64,000 nt of DNA from Candidatus Aminicenantota bacterium (GTDB lineage: Bacteria; Acidobacteriota; Aminicenantia; Aminicenantales; Saccharicenantaceae), in NCBI GenBank assembly GCA_014360005.1, contig JACIYI010000008.1, positions 1-64,000 on the forward strand, in the 5' to 3' direction. Position 1 is the first letter of the stretch. Each line of letters opens with the position of its first letter. The translations under genes were made by a program, and so were the position numbers. Shown here in pieces: positions 42,337-51,055 of this stretch. Below the pieces are notes generated by a model, which made no database searches, was not told the DNA's origin, and saw only the letters and a program-made list of their open reading frames with translations.

Positions 42337-43872
42337 ATGAGGTTAGCTAAAATTATCAGAGTGGAAAGCTCCCGGGTCCAGGAAATATCAAAGAGCCTGG
42401 CTGACCGTCAGAGCCGGCCGAGGGGTCGGCTAATTCCTACTATTTTGGTAGGATTTATAGCCTTCTGGCTGGCGGCCATCCCGGCCCGGGCCCAGACCGG
42501 CTTGGATTTCTCCGGCCTGGTCAAGCTGTTTCTCTCGGTCTATGCTTCCAGCAACCAGGGCGGGCCCTACTTTTACCACGAGAGCGGGGATTTTGCCTTC
42601 AAGCGCCTGGAAGGACGCTTCAAGTTGAACGCCCGCCTGTCTGATAATGTTTCGGTCCACATCCGGCTGGACGCCTTTTCCAGTCCTGATGCTCTGTTTT
42701 CGGACCGGAGCTTCCCTGAAGCCGGGATTCTGGCCAGCCCGGGTAAAACCGAGCCCTTTGAGTTGTCGCTGTACGAGGCTTATTTCCGGGTCAACCATTT
42801 CTTGCTGAAAAACCTGGACCTGACGGTCGGCAAACAGAGGATCCAGTGGGGAACGGCCGATAAGCTGAACCTCATTGATAACCTGAACCCGGTCGATTTC
42901 GCCAATTTCCTGACCTTTGACCCTGATTATTACCTGGAGCGGCGGCCGCAGACCGCCTTCAACCTCGAATACTATCCCTGGAAGAATAGCAAGCTCCAGC
43001 TGGTCTGGTTGTTGCAGCGGCAGTATTCGCCTTTGCCGGCCGGCTTTTCCGACATGTTGCGGGCTAACCTGTCATTATTGCCCCAGCCCGAAATTAATCT
43101 GGGCACCGAGACTGCCAGCCTGAAGAACACCAATTTCGGGCTGCGCTTTTCCACAGTACTATCTAAAGTTGATGTCGGACTGAGTTATTACCGGGGAAAT
43201 TACAGCCTTCCCTACATCCAGGGAGTTGAGTTCAGCTCACCGCTGCAGCCGGGGCCCACCCAGGTTTATTTCCGATACCCAGGAAAGCAGGTCATCGGGC
43301 TGGACTTGGCCGGTGAGATAAAATCGGTCGGCTTCTGGGCCGAGCTGGCCCGGGTTCAGCCGCAGAAAATTCTGGGCTGGCTGGATACTTATGTGGTGAT
43401 AGGTGGCGAATTGTTTCCGGTCAATGCCGTGTTTCCCTTGCTGGAGAGTTATTACTGGCAATGGGTGGTGGGAGCTGATTACACTTTTTCTGTAGCTGAC
43501 GGGCTCTACCTGAATGTCCAGTACCTGCGCGGACTTTTTGACGAAGCTGCTTTCAGCGGCCTGGCCCGGGGCTATTTTGGACTGAGAAAGGGCATGTGGT
43601 TCGGGCAGGTGGGAGATTATGTAGCCGGGCGGGCCGAGCTAAGGCTGCTTAAAGGAGATCTGAAGGTCGGGCTGAATTCGGTGGTGGCTATCGGGTCCGG
43701 CCAGGACAGTCAGTCTTCGTCTATCTTCTACCCGTCGCTGGAATATAAAATTCACGACGCGGTCTACCTCCAGGCCGGAGCTATCCTGGCCACCGGGGAC
43801 GAAGCCCTGTCCAAGTTTGGCAGCTTCAGCCGCGACCGCGTCGTTTACCTGCTGACCAAAGTCTCCTTCTGA
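42337..43872 (+). CDS. DUF1302-like outer-membrane beta-barrel
   Basis: A 511-residue exported barrel. Signal peptide is around residues 25-52 (TILVGFIAFWLAAIPARA, cleavage at ARAQ). The mature start TGLDFSGLVKLFLSVYASSN, then LSLYEAYFRVNHFLLKNLDL and TVGKQRIQWGTADKLNLIDN with PVDFANFLTFDP are the pattern of DUF1302/phosphate-selective-like porins found with MMPL exporters. The C-terminus DRVVYLLTKVSF ends in Phe, the outer-membrane insertion signal. Together with the pump and the LolA-like protein it forms a plausible inner-to-outer membrane export route. Confidence 0.85.
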   Translation: MRLAKIIRVESSRVQEISKSLADRQSRPRGRLIPTILVGFIAFWLAAIPARAQTGLDFSGLVKLFLSVYASSNQGGPYFYHESGDFAFKRLEGRFKLNARLSDNVSVHIRLDAFSSPDALFSDRSFPEAGILASPGKTEPFELSLYEAYFRVNHFLLKNLDLTVGKQRIQWGTADKLNLIDNLNPVDFANFLTFDPDYYLERRPQTAFNLEYYPWKNSKLQLVWLLQRQYSPLPAGFSDMLRANLSLLPQPEINLGTETASLKNTNFGLRFSTVLSKVDVGLSYYRGNYSLPYIQGVEFSSPLQPGPTQVYFRYPGKQVIGLDLAGEIKSVGFWAELARVQPQKILGWLDTYVVIGGELFPVNAVFPLLESYYWQWVVGADYTFSVADGLYLNVQYLRGLFDEAAFSGLARGYFGLRKGMWFGQVGDYVAGRAELRLLKGDLKVGLNSVVAIGSGQDSQSSSIFYPSLEYKIHDAVYLQAGAILATGDEALSKFGSFSRDRVVYLLTKVSF

Positions 43873-43910
43873 GTTGAAGAAGGGGTGGAAAGCGGGTAAA
43901 CTTTATAAAA

Positions 43911-45164
43911 ATGCGAAAGAGTGAACTCTGGGTTTTTTTCCTGGTGCCCTATCTTCTGGTTCTCGGGCTTTTCAGCCTGGTTTCCCATTTCAACCGCCAG
44001 GCCATCCAGGCCGGGGTCGAAGCTCTAGCCAAGGAACAACTCCAGGCCACGGCTACTATCCTCAAGGCTAACATCAAGGAGCTGCTCGGTCGCCAGGATT
44101 CCCCCGCCCATATCCTGGACCAGTTTGCCGGTCTCGAAGACATTTATTTCATCGCCCTGCTGGATGAGAACGAAAGAATCCTGGACTGGCACTCCAAGTT
44201 TGAGGGTTACCTGCCCTTTTCCCGGCGCCAGCGGCCGGCCGCCGAGTTCTGGGTAGTGGACTCGCCCATAGGTTCGGTCTTCAACCATTATTCATCGCTG
44301 GAAACGGCCGACGGCCGCCGCTTTCACCTTTACCTCGGTTATTCACTGCAGGGCCTGGACCGGCTGCTGGTCCGCTCCCAGAAAAATTTCTGGCTGATTC
44401 TGGGAATCATGGCCCTGGTCGGGTTGATAATTTTTGCCGGAATTTACCGGCTTCACGCCAGTTTTGAGAGAGCTTCGGCCGAAGCTATCAAGCAGGCCGA
44501 GGAGAAAGAAAGGTTCAAGGAAATCTCGGGCTTTACCGCCGGAGTGGCCCACGAAGTCAAAAACCCGCTGAACAGCCTGATTCTCCTGTTTGAACTGCTG
44601 GAGAAGAAATCTCCACCCGAGCTTAGCCGACAGGTCCTCCAGGGAAAGGAAGAAATTAAAAAGATCGGCGCGGTTATTGACCGCTTTTCTGAAATCATCA
44701 AGCCCCTGAACCTGAAAAAAGAGCGGTTGGTCTTTAACGACATTCTGCAGGAAGAAATCAGCAGCTTGCAGCCCCTGGCTCAGGCACGGCGAGTGGAAAT
44801 TGAACTGAAAGTCCTGAAGAAGCTGGCCGTGAACGGCGACCGCCTGCTGCTCGGCCGGGCCGTTAACAACCTGATCAAGAATGCCCTGGAAGCTTCCGCT
44901 CCCGGGAAAAAAGTCCTGGTTCAGGCCGGGTTGCACCGGAAAAATCTAGTCTGTTCGGTGACCGACCTCGGTTCGGGAATCGACCCCTCCCAGGCGGACA
45001 GGATTTTTGAACCGTTTGTTTCATCCAAAGAGTCTGGCCTGGGCGTCGGACTTTATCTTGTCAGAAAAATCGTTGAAGCCCACCAGGGAAAGATTTATTT
45101 TAAGAGCGGGCCGGAAGGCGGCACGATTTTTACCATAGAGCTTCCAGGAGGCCAGGATGCCTGA
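43911..45164 (+). CDS. membrane sensor histidine kinase
   Basis: A 417-residue sensor. Two transmembrane helices (about 5-25 and 163-183) bracket a periplasmic sensing domain of about 135 residues. The kinase core has the H box FTAGVAHEVKNPLNSL (phospho-His near 213), the N box NNLIKNALEAS, G1 DLGSGIDPSQ, F FEPFVSSK and G2 GLGVGLYLVRKI. It overlaps the response regulator gene by 8 bp, so the two are a cognate pair. It lies 38 bp after the barrel gene and may monitor the envelope exporter. Confidence 0.93.
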   Translation: MRKSELWVFFLVPYLLVLGLFSLVSHFNRQAIQAGVEALAKEQLQATATILKANIKELLGRQDSPAHILDQFAGLEDIYFIALLDENERILDWHSKFEGYLPFSRRQRPAAEFWVVDSPIGSVFNHYSSLETADGRRFHLYLGYSLQGLDRLLVRSQKNFWLILGIMALVGLIIFAGIYRLHASFERASAEAIKQAEEKERFKEISGFTAGVAHEVKNPLNSLILLFELLEKKSPPELSRQVLQGKEEIKKIGAVIDRFSEIIKPLNLKKERLVFNDILQEEISSLQPLAQARRVEIELKVLKKLAVNGDRLLLGRAVNNLIKNALEASAPGKKVLVQAGLHRKNLVCSVTDLGSGIDPSQADRIFEPFVSSKESGLGVGLYLVRKIVEAHQGKIYFKSGPEGGTIFTIELPGGQDA

Positions 45165-46527
45165 ACTTAAAGGAGTAATTCTGGTAGTGGAAGATGACCC
45201 GATGCAGAGGGAGCTGATCGCCGAGAATCTGCGGCAGGAGGGTTATCAGGTCTTCGAGGCGGCCAGCACCCAGGAGGCCCTGAACCTCATCGCCCAGCGT
45301 CCGGTGGAAATTGCCGTGGTTGATTATAAACTGGGGAATGAATCCGGACTGGAACTTATCCGGGAACTGAGACGAAGAAATCCCCTGATCACCCCCATTA
45401 TGGTCACGGCCTTTGCCAGCATCGAAACAGCGGTCGAGGCCATCAAGCAGGGAGCCTATGATTACGTGATCAAGCCGGTTGATTTTCAAAAGTTCCTGCT
45501 GACCCTGGAGCGGGCCCGAGAAAGGTTCCGGCTGCAGCGGGAGGTGGCCGACCTGAGAAGCCGCCTGGAAGAGAAATTCAGCTTCAAGAATTTTATCTTT
45601 GTTTCTAAAGCCATGGAGCAGGTGGCGGGATTGATGTCCCGGGCCGCCCGGAGCGAGGCCACAGTCCTGATCACCGGGGAAACCGGCACCGGAAAAGACC
45701 TGATAGCCCGCTTGATTCATTTTTCTTCGGAGCGAAGCCGCGGGCCTTTCCTGGCTGTCAACTTGCCTTCTATCCCGGAGACCCTGGTCGAGAGCGAGCT
45801 CTTTGGCGCGGAGAAGGGGGCCTATACCGATGCCCGGGAAAGGAAAATCGGCAAGTTTGAAGCGGCTGACGGCGGGACCCTGTTCCTGGATGAAATCGGA
45901 GATCTGAACCCGGCGGTTCAGGTCAAGTTGCTGCGCTTTCTCCAGGACCGGGAATTTTATCGCCTGGGCTCAACCAGGGCCCTCAAGGCTGAGGTGCGGG
46001 TCATTGCTGCCACCAACCGCAACCTGGAGAAGCTGGTAGCGGAAGAAAAATTCAGGGCAGACCTCTATTACCGGCTGAATGTCATCAGGATTGACCTGCC
46101 GCCGCTGCGGGAAAGGAAGGAGGATATCCCCCTGCTGGTGGACCACTTCATCCGCGAATACAGCCGGCGCGAGAAAAAGAATATCAAAGGCATCTCGGCC
46201 GAAGCCCTGGATTTGTTGCTGAAACACGATTTCCCGGGCAACGTTCGGGAGCTGGAGAACGCCATAGAGCGAGCTATCATTTTCGCTGAGGGTGAAGTCA
46301 TAACCAGGGCCGACCTGCCAGTCTTCCTGGAAATCAGGTCAGAGAAAGAGCTGGCCGAGAGCACTTCTGATTTTTCCAGGCCTCTCACCGATAAGGTGCG
46401 CGAGCTGGAAATCAGAGAAATAAGGCGGGCTCTGGAGAAAAGCGGCGGGGTAAAAAGCCGGGCGGCCCGGCTGCTGGGCATCACCGAGCGCATGCTATCC
46501 TACAAAATGAAAATCTACGGTCTGTAA
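45157..46527 (+). CDS. sigma-54-dependent response regulator (NtrC/AtoC type)
   Basis: A 456-residue three-domain regulator. Receiver at 5-120, phospho-Asp D56 in AVVDYKLG, Lys in YVIKPVDF. AAA+ domain: Walker A GETGTGKD, Walker B GGTLFLDEIGDL, and the sigma-54 contact loop reads GAYTDA instead of the textbook GAFTGA. C-terminal Fis-type HTH: GGVKSRAARLLGITERMLSY. It activates sigma-54 promoters in response to the overlapping kinase. The D in the contact loop occurs in some other NtrC relatives, so activity is still likely. The stop codon TAA overlaps the left end of REP element D. Confidence 0.93.
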   Translation: MPELKGVILVVEDDPMQRELIAENLRQEGYQVFEAASTQEALNLIAQRPVEIAVVDYKLGNESGLELIRELRRRNPLITPIMVTAFASIETAVEAIKQGAYDYVIKPVDFQKFLLTLERARERFRLQREVADLRSRLEEKFSFKNFIFVSKAMEQVAGLMSRAARSEATVLITGETGTGKDLIARLIHFSSERSRGPFLAVNLPSIPETLVESELFGAEKGAYTDARERKIGKFEAADGGTLFLDEIGDLNPAVQVKLLRFLQDREFYRLGSTRALKAEVRVIAATNRNLEKLVAEEKFRADLYYRLNVIRIDLPPLRERKEDIPLLVDHFIREYSRREKKNIKGISAEALDLLLKHDFPGNVRELENAIERAIIFAEGEVITRADLPVFLEIRSEKELAESTSDFSRPLTDKVRELEIREIRRALEKSGGVKSRAARLLGITERMLSYKMKIYGL

Positions 46528-46755
46528 AAATCGGGTCACCCTAGATTTTTCCGATTTTTTGGGCATCCTCTCAACTATTTGACGAGCCCAAATCATAGCT
46601 TGGCATAGTAGAAAAAATCACAAGCATTCTACCGACGCCAGAGCCTTAACTCTTTGGATGGCCCTAATTTTTGCCCTGGAATAAGTTAGGTCTAAATAAC
46701 GAAGGCCTCATTGATGCAGAAAAAAATAGGAAATATGTAGGGTGTCCCGATTTTT
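46526..46755. repeat. REPIN element D between convergent genes
   Basis: Left end 46526-46560 begins inside the TAA of the plus-strand regulator; right end 46721-46755 ends on the last base of the minus-strand glycosyltransferase stop codon. The AAAAATCGG / CCGATTTTTT hairpin with T-run could terminate transcription from both sides. Confidence 0.8.
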
Positions 46756-48035
46756 CAGTCGTAGAGCTGCCATTCGCCGGAATGGTTTTCTGGAATTTTT
46801 GATTTCTCTTCCCAGACCTTGAGCAGGTAGTCTTTGCTGTCTTCAAAAATCTGGGCCTGCTGCTCCACCACCTGTTCGGCTTGCTCTGAACTCAGGTCCC
46901 AGGTGTTGCGGACAAAATCAGCTATCCGGGCGTAATAGAGCGGTGTTACTAGCTCGACAATCTTGAACCGGTTTCGGGGCCAGGCATGAAAGGTGGCAGC
47001 CAGCTCATACAGGATTTTTACCCAGGCCTCAACCGGCAGCCTGAAATCCTGGACCGTCATCCTGGAAGCAGCTTCCACGGCGGCGTAGGCTTCCTCGGAA
47101 AACATTTCTTTCCACAGGGGCGAGAATTGCTTGAAACCCACCTTAAAGCGGTAAATCAAGTCAGGCAGGGTCACTTCCACCGGTTCCGGTTCCCTGGCCT
47201 CTATCTCGCCCAGTATTTCCACCGGCTGGCTCCCTTTGACGATTTTCCAGTACGGTTCATACTGCTCCATCAGCGTGAACAATATCCACAGCACCTGCCG
47301 GAACATCGGTCCCAGTTGCCTGGAGGGGTCCTTGACGTCGTGTATTTTCACCCCCAGGTTGGCCTGGCAGATTTTGAAGCTCTGGATGATGGCGTTGGTG
47401 GTCATCCAGATGTCGATGCCAAAACGGGCCACGTCTGTCTCCCAGACTTCCTGGTTCATGTAGAACTGCGCTACCTTCCGGTTGAAAGCAAAATCGCCGC
47501 CAATTGGCTGACGGATTCTTTTGCCGTACAGAGCCCGGGTCAAATTGTAAACTATGTTGTTGGTAATGGTGCCGTCGTACTTGTGGCGCTGGTAAATCGG
47601 GGCTACGAAATCATAGCCCTTTTCCAGGACAGGATTTAGCAGGTTAAAGACCCAGTCCGAAGTAATGCTGCGCAAATCAGCGTCAACCACGGCACAAGCC
47701 TGGACTTTGAGTTTGCAGGCCGCTTCAAACACCGAGCGCAGGGCTGAGCCCTTACCCCCGATACCCCGGTAAATCGAGACCAATTTTTCCTGCCAGGGTT
47801 TAATCTGGAATTCCTTGGCAGCTTCGCGGGTATCATCGGTAGAACCGCCGTCGGCGACGAAAATCAGGTTGCGCTGATTCCGGTAATATTTATCCAACCC
47901 ATGGGTAACCATCTGAATGACGTGGGCGATAGTCTTTTCATTGTTGAAGCAGGGGATACCGACGATGATGTCAGCCTGGCCGATTTCTTCCAGCCGTTTT
48001 AAGGTGTACCCCCGGAGAGATGTGGTATAGGCCAT
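46755..48035 (-). CDS. GT78/GT2-like glycosyltransferase, candidate mannosylglucosylglycerate synthase
   Basis: A 426-residue cytosolic GT-A enzyme. The nucleotide-binding start ADIIVGIPCFNNEKTIAHVI is followed by VADGGSTDDTRE, the DxD in CAVVDADLRSITSDWV, then QPIGGDFAFNRKVAQF, ARFGIDIWMTTNAI and KIHDVKDPS (a metal-ligand His). The order DAD ... QP-x-GG ... (W/R)-x-GID matches mannosylglycerate synthase (GT78) and related MggS enzymes, which use GDP-mannose. Opposite-strand neighbours are a mannosyl/glucosyl-3-phosphoglycerate phosphatase and a glucosyl-3-phosphoglycerate synthase, so compatible-solute synthesis is the best reading. Exact donor and acceptor are inferred. Confidence 0.78.
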   Translation of the reverse strand: MAYTTSLRGYTLKRLEEIGQADIIVGIPCFNNEKTIAHVIQMVTHGLDKYYRNQRNLIFVADGGSTDDTREAAKEFQIKPWQEKLVSIYRGIGGKGSALRSVFEAACKLKVQACAVVDADLRSITSDWVFNLLNPVLEKGYDFVAPIYQRHKYDGTITNNIVYNLTRALYGKRIRQPIGGDFAFNRKVAQFYMNQEVWETDVARFGIDIWMTTNAIIQSFKICQANLGVKIHDVKDPSRQLGPMFRQVLWILFTLMEQYEPYWKIVKGSQPVEILGEIEAREPEPVEVTLPDLIYRFKVGFKQFSPLWKEMFSEEAYAAVEAASRMTVQDFRLPVEAWVKILYELAATFHAWPRNRFKIVELVTPLYYARIADFVRNTWDLSSEQAEQVVEQQAQIFEDSKDYLLKVWEEKSKIPENHSGEWQLYD

Positions 48036-48327
48036 GCTGATATTATCCTGATAAAGACCATATTAGTCAAACAACGGCTTGACCTAGCTTGGGCCCAATG
48101 CCAATCGGTAATCGGGCCGGGCAGACCAAACTATTTCAGAACCTCTCCTAAGATCCTGTCTTCTGAATCGCAACGGCTTAAGGCTGTCCGAGCTGCGATC
48201 GGCTCTTCCTCCGGCAATTCCGGTAATAGCATTTTTGGTTGACACCTGAAGCCCATTATTGTTATCCTGAAAACACAGCGGTTAAGTGGCTATATCCTTA
48301 TTGACAAATCTATGAGCGGGAGGTCTG

Positions 48328-49383
48328 ATGTCAGTTCGTTTTGTCATTTTTACCGACCTCGATGCCACCCTGCTCGACCATCGGACCTATAGTTTTAAGC
48401 CGGCCAAGCCGGTTCTGGAGAAAGTCAAAAAGCTGAAAATTCCGGTCGTTCTCTGCACTAGCAAGACCAGGGCCGAGACCGAAGCCCTGACCCGGGAGCT
48501 CGGTTTGAAACATCCCTTCATCGTAGAAAATGGTGGGGCCGTTTTTATGCCTGAAAATTATTTCCCGGCAGCTTTTTTCAAAAAGCTTGGTTTGAAGACA
48601 GTTAAGAATAACGGTTACCGAGTGGTAGAACTGGGCAGGCCTTACCGCAGGCTGAGACAATTCTTTAAGCTGGTCAGAAAAAACACCAGTCTTCCTCTAA
48701 TTGGTTTTGGCGACCTGACTTTGGACCAGGTAGCGGCCCTTACTGGCCTGGGGAAGAAAGAGGCTCAGCGGGCCAGGCTAAGAGAATACGACGAACCCTT
48801 CTTCCTGGAGAGCAGTCTGCTGGCAAAATGGCTGCAGACCGGAAAGAAGAACCAGGCACTGAAAAGGAATGAAGGCACTGGTTCGAGCCGCCTGAAAAAA
48901 AATGAGCTCATAAGCTATAAGCACTGGGGGCCAAACGACATAAGAAGGGTCTTGAGACGCATCAGGCAGGAAGCCAGCCGCTACGGGCTCAGGATTACTG
49001 CGGGTGGCCGGTTTTATCACCTGACCGGCCGCAACGACAAAGGCCAGGCGGTGCGCTTGCTCTGCAAACTTTACCGGCTGAAGTTCGGCAGAATCATTAC
49101 CATCGGTCTGGGGGACTCAGCTAACGACTGGCCGCTGCTTGAGGCGGTTGATTATCCGGTGCTGGTGGCCAGGCCAGATGGGTCTCATGCGAAGTTACCG
49201 CCCGGAGTTAAGAATATTTACAAAACCAGAAAACCAGGCCCGCGTGGCTGGGCTGAGGCGATAAAATATTTTCTTTCCAGCTTCGGGATTTCTGAAGGTC
49301 GAGCCGCAATTTCCACCGTAGAAAATAAATTTAAGAGCGCTCCGAACAAAAAACAAAAACGAGAGAAAATAAAAAATTTATGA
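48328..49383 (+). CDS. HAD-family mannosyl/glucosyl-3-phosphoglycerate phosphatase
   Basis: A 351-residue HAD phosphatase of the Cof/MpgP type. Motif I is FTDLDATLLDH (nucleophile Asp, general acid Asp), then PVVLCTSKTRAE (motif II), PFIVENGGAVF, a cap domain with an insertion (about 165-205) rich in basic residues, and the last motif ITIGLGDSANDWPLLEA. VLCTSKTRAE and FIVENGGA are hallmark strings of mannosyl-3-phosphoglycerate phosphatases. It is longer than the usual 270 residues because of the insert and a basic tail. It lies 13 bp before the synthase gene, so the two act in sequence. Confidence 0.88.
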   Translation: MSVRFVIFTDLDATLLDHRTYSFKPAKPVLEKVKKLKIPVVLCTSKTRAETEALTRELGLKHPFIVENGGAVFMPENYFPAAFFKKLGLKTVKNNGYRVVELGRPYRRLRQFFKLVRKNTSLPLIGFGDLTLDQVAALTGLGKKEAQRARLREYDEPFFLESSLLAKWLQTGKKNQALKRNEGTGSSRLKKNELISYKHWGPNDIRRVLRRIRQEASRYGLRITAGGRFYHLTGRNDKGQAVRLLCKLYRLKFGRIITIGLGDSANDWPLLEAVDYPVLVARPDGSHAKLPPGVKNIYKTRKPGPRGWAEAIKYFLSSFGISEGRAAISTVENKFKSAPNKKQKREKIKNL

Positions 49384-49395
49384 AAGGAGGTAGCC

Positions 49396-50607
49396 ATGGC
49401 TGATGTTCACCAAACAGGTGCGGTGCCCACTTTTCATCGGCTGGGAGAGTTGAAGATTGAGCGCATGGAACAGGAGCTCAGGGAATTTAATCGCCATCGG
49501 CCGATTGCTCTGGTATTGCCGGTAACCCCGGCCGAACTTGACTCGCCGGCTCTAAAGGGAATCCTCCATCATCTGCAAGACATAAATTATTTAAACGAAA
49601 TTGTGGTGGTGCTCGGCCGGACTGATAAGGAAGAAGATTTTCGTAAGACGAAAAAGTTATTTTCAGTTTTGCCGCAAAAGCATCGGGTTATCTGGGCCTC
49701 AGGACCCCATCTGGGCCAGCTTTATAAAGTCCTGGAAGAAGCTGACCTCTCACCCGGCGGCGATGGCAAGGGAAGGTCAGCCTGGGTGGCCTATGGGTAT
49801 ATTCTGGCCCGGGAAGAAAGCCGGGTCATCGCTCTCCATGACTGCGATATTGTGAATTACTCCCGGGAATTGCTGGCTCGCCTCTGCTATCCAGTGGCTT
49901 CGCCCCATATTGATTATGCCTTCTGCAAGGGTTATTACGCCCGGGTGACGGATAGACTGCATGGCCGGGTGACACGTCTTTTTGTGTTTCCGCTGGTCAG
50001 AAGCCTGATCAGGATTTATGGCCACCTGCCTTTCCTGACCTACCTGGACAGTTTCCGCTATCCGCTGGCCGGCGAGTTTTCCATGGTAGCGGAGCTGGCC
50101 CGAATAAACAGAATACCTTCAGACTGGGGACTGGAAATTGAGACCCTGGCCGAGGTTTACCGGAATTTTTCCCTCAGGCGAATCTGCCAGGCTGAAATCA
50201 TGGAGACTTACGAGCACAAACATCAGCCTCTCTCAGCCGAAGACCCCAGCACCGGTCTGATGAAGATGTCCATTGATATAGCCAGGGCCATCTTCAGAAA
50301 CCTGGCCATTGAGGGTATTGTGCTGGCCGAAAGTACTCTGCGAACCCTGATTGTCAATTACCAGCGCACGGCCAAGGACTATGTCAAGCGCTTTCAGGAT
50401 GAATCGGAAATAAACGGCCTGGTGTTTGATTATCACAAAGAAAGCCAGATGACTGAAGCTTTTACCCGGGCCCTGCAGATTGCCGGCCAGAAGTTTCTGG
50501 AAGACCCGCTCTATTCACCCCACATCCCCAACTGGAACCGGGTGGTAGCTGCCATCCCCGATTTCCTGGACCGGCTCAGTGCTACCGTAGAAGGTATGAA
50601 CCACTGA
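49396..50607 (+). CDS. glucosyl-3-phosphoglycerate synthase (GT81-like)
   Basis: A 403-residue GT-A fold enzyme. Key segments: IALVLPVTPAELDSPALKGI, LNEIVVVLGRTDKE, GDGKGRSAWVAYGYILA (donor loop with G-x-G-K-G), IALHDCDIVNYSRELLARL (DxD metal motif), CKGYYARV with RVTRLFVFPLVRSL, AGEFSM and IPSDWGLEIETLAEV. This set is characteristic of GpgS/GT81, which makes glucosyl-3-phosphoglycerate from NDP-glucose and 3-phosphoglycerate. The phosphatase gene upstream would then give glucosylglycerate. ATG has the strongest site in the region (AAAGGAGG). Likely role: osmotic or nitrogen-stress compatible solute. Confidence 0.85.
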   Translation: MADVHQTGAVPTFHRLGELKIERMEQELREFNRHRPIALVLPVTPAELDSPALKGILHHLQDINYLNEIVVVLGRTDKEEDFRKTKKLFSVLPQKHRVIWASGPHLGQLYKVLEEADLSPGGDGKGRSAWVAYGYILAREESRVIALHDCDIVNYSRELLARLCYPVASPHIDYAFCKGYYARVTDRLHGRVTRLFVFPLVRSLIRIYGHLPFLTYLDSFRYPLAGEFSMVAELARINRIPSDWGLEIETLAEVYRNFSLRRICQAEIMETYEHKHQPLSAEDPSTGLMKMSIDIARAIFRNLAIEGIVLAESTLRTLIVNYQRTAKDYVKRFQDESEINGLVFDYHKESQMTEAFTRALQIAGQKFLEDPLYSPHIPNWNRVVAAIPDFLDRLSATVEGMNH

Positions 50608-50610
50608 TTT

Positions 50611-50995
50611 AAAAAAAAGGAACATAATACATATTTCCGATTTTTTCTTTGGCTCACCTTGTGAAAAATGTATCACCCCGGAGAAGTTAAGGAGAAAAGT
50701 GGGGAGGCTCGAAAAGTGGCCAGGCTCTGCCCCTACCAGATTCGCTAATCAACTATTTTTATAACGCAAATGTAAACCAAATCGTGGGACACTATCCAGT
50801 TGTGCCTATTTTTATTTTTGCGGGCTGAAATAGGTGAAATATAAATGGCTTATCCTGTGGTTTAGCCCACGGTCAAGGTTCCAGATAGGTTTGATGGACG
50901 CCTTTCAGGGTATTTAAGGATGTTGTCGTTATTCGCCCTTCGCCGGTTTTTAAAGCCAGAAATTGGGGAACGAGTATTGTGTCCCCCGTTTTTTT
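50611..50995. repeat. diverged REP cluster E
   Basis: Left end 50611-50646, an extra left-like end 50780-50816 (GTGGGACACTATCC core), and a right end 50961-50995 (TTGTGTCCCCCG core), in a 448-bp gene-free gap. More diverged than elements A, B and D. The left end starts 4 bp after the synthase stop codon. Confidence 0.55.
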
Positions 50996-51055
50996 AACCA
51001 AAAACTAACACTTGGTTCTAAGTTTCTTAACACCTTCTCTATATCCTAATAACCA

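Noticed and set aside
45820-45840. GAYTDA in place of GAFTGA in the sigma-54 contact loop
   Set aside because: Related NtrC-type regulators with a D at this place exist, so it does not by itself show loss of sigma-54 activation.
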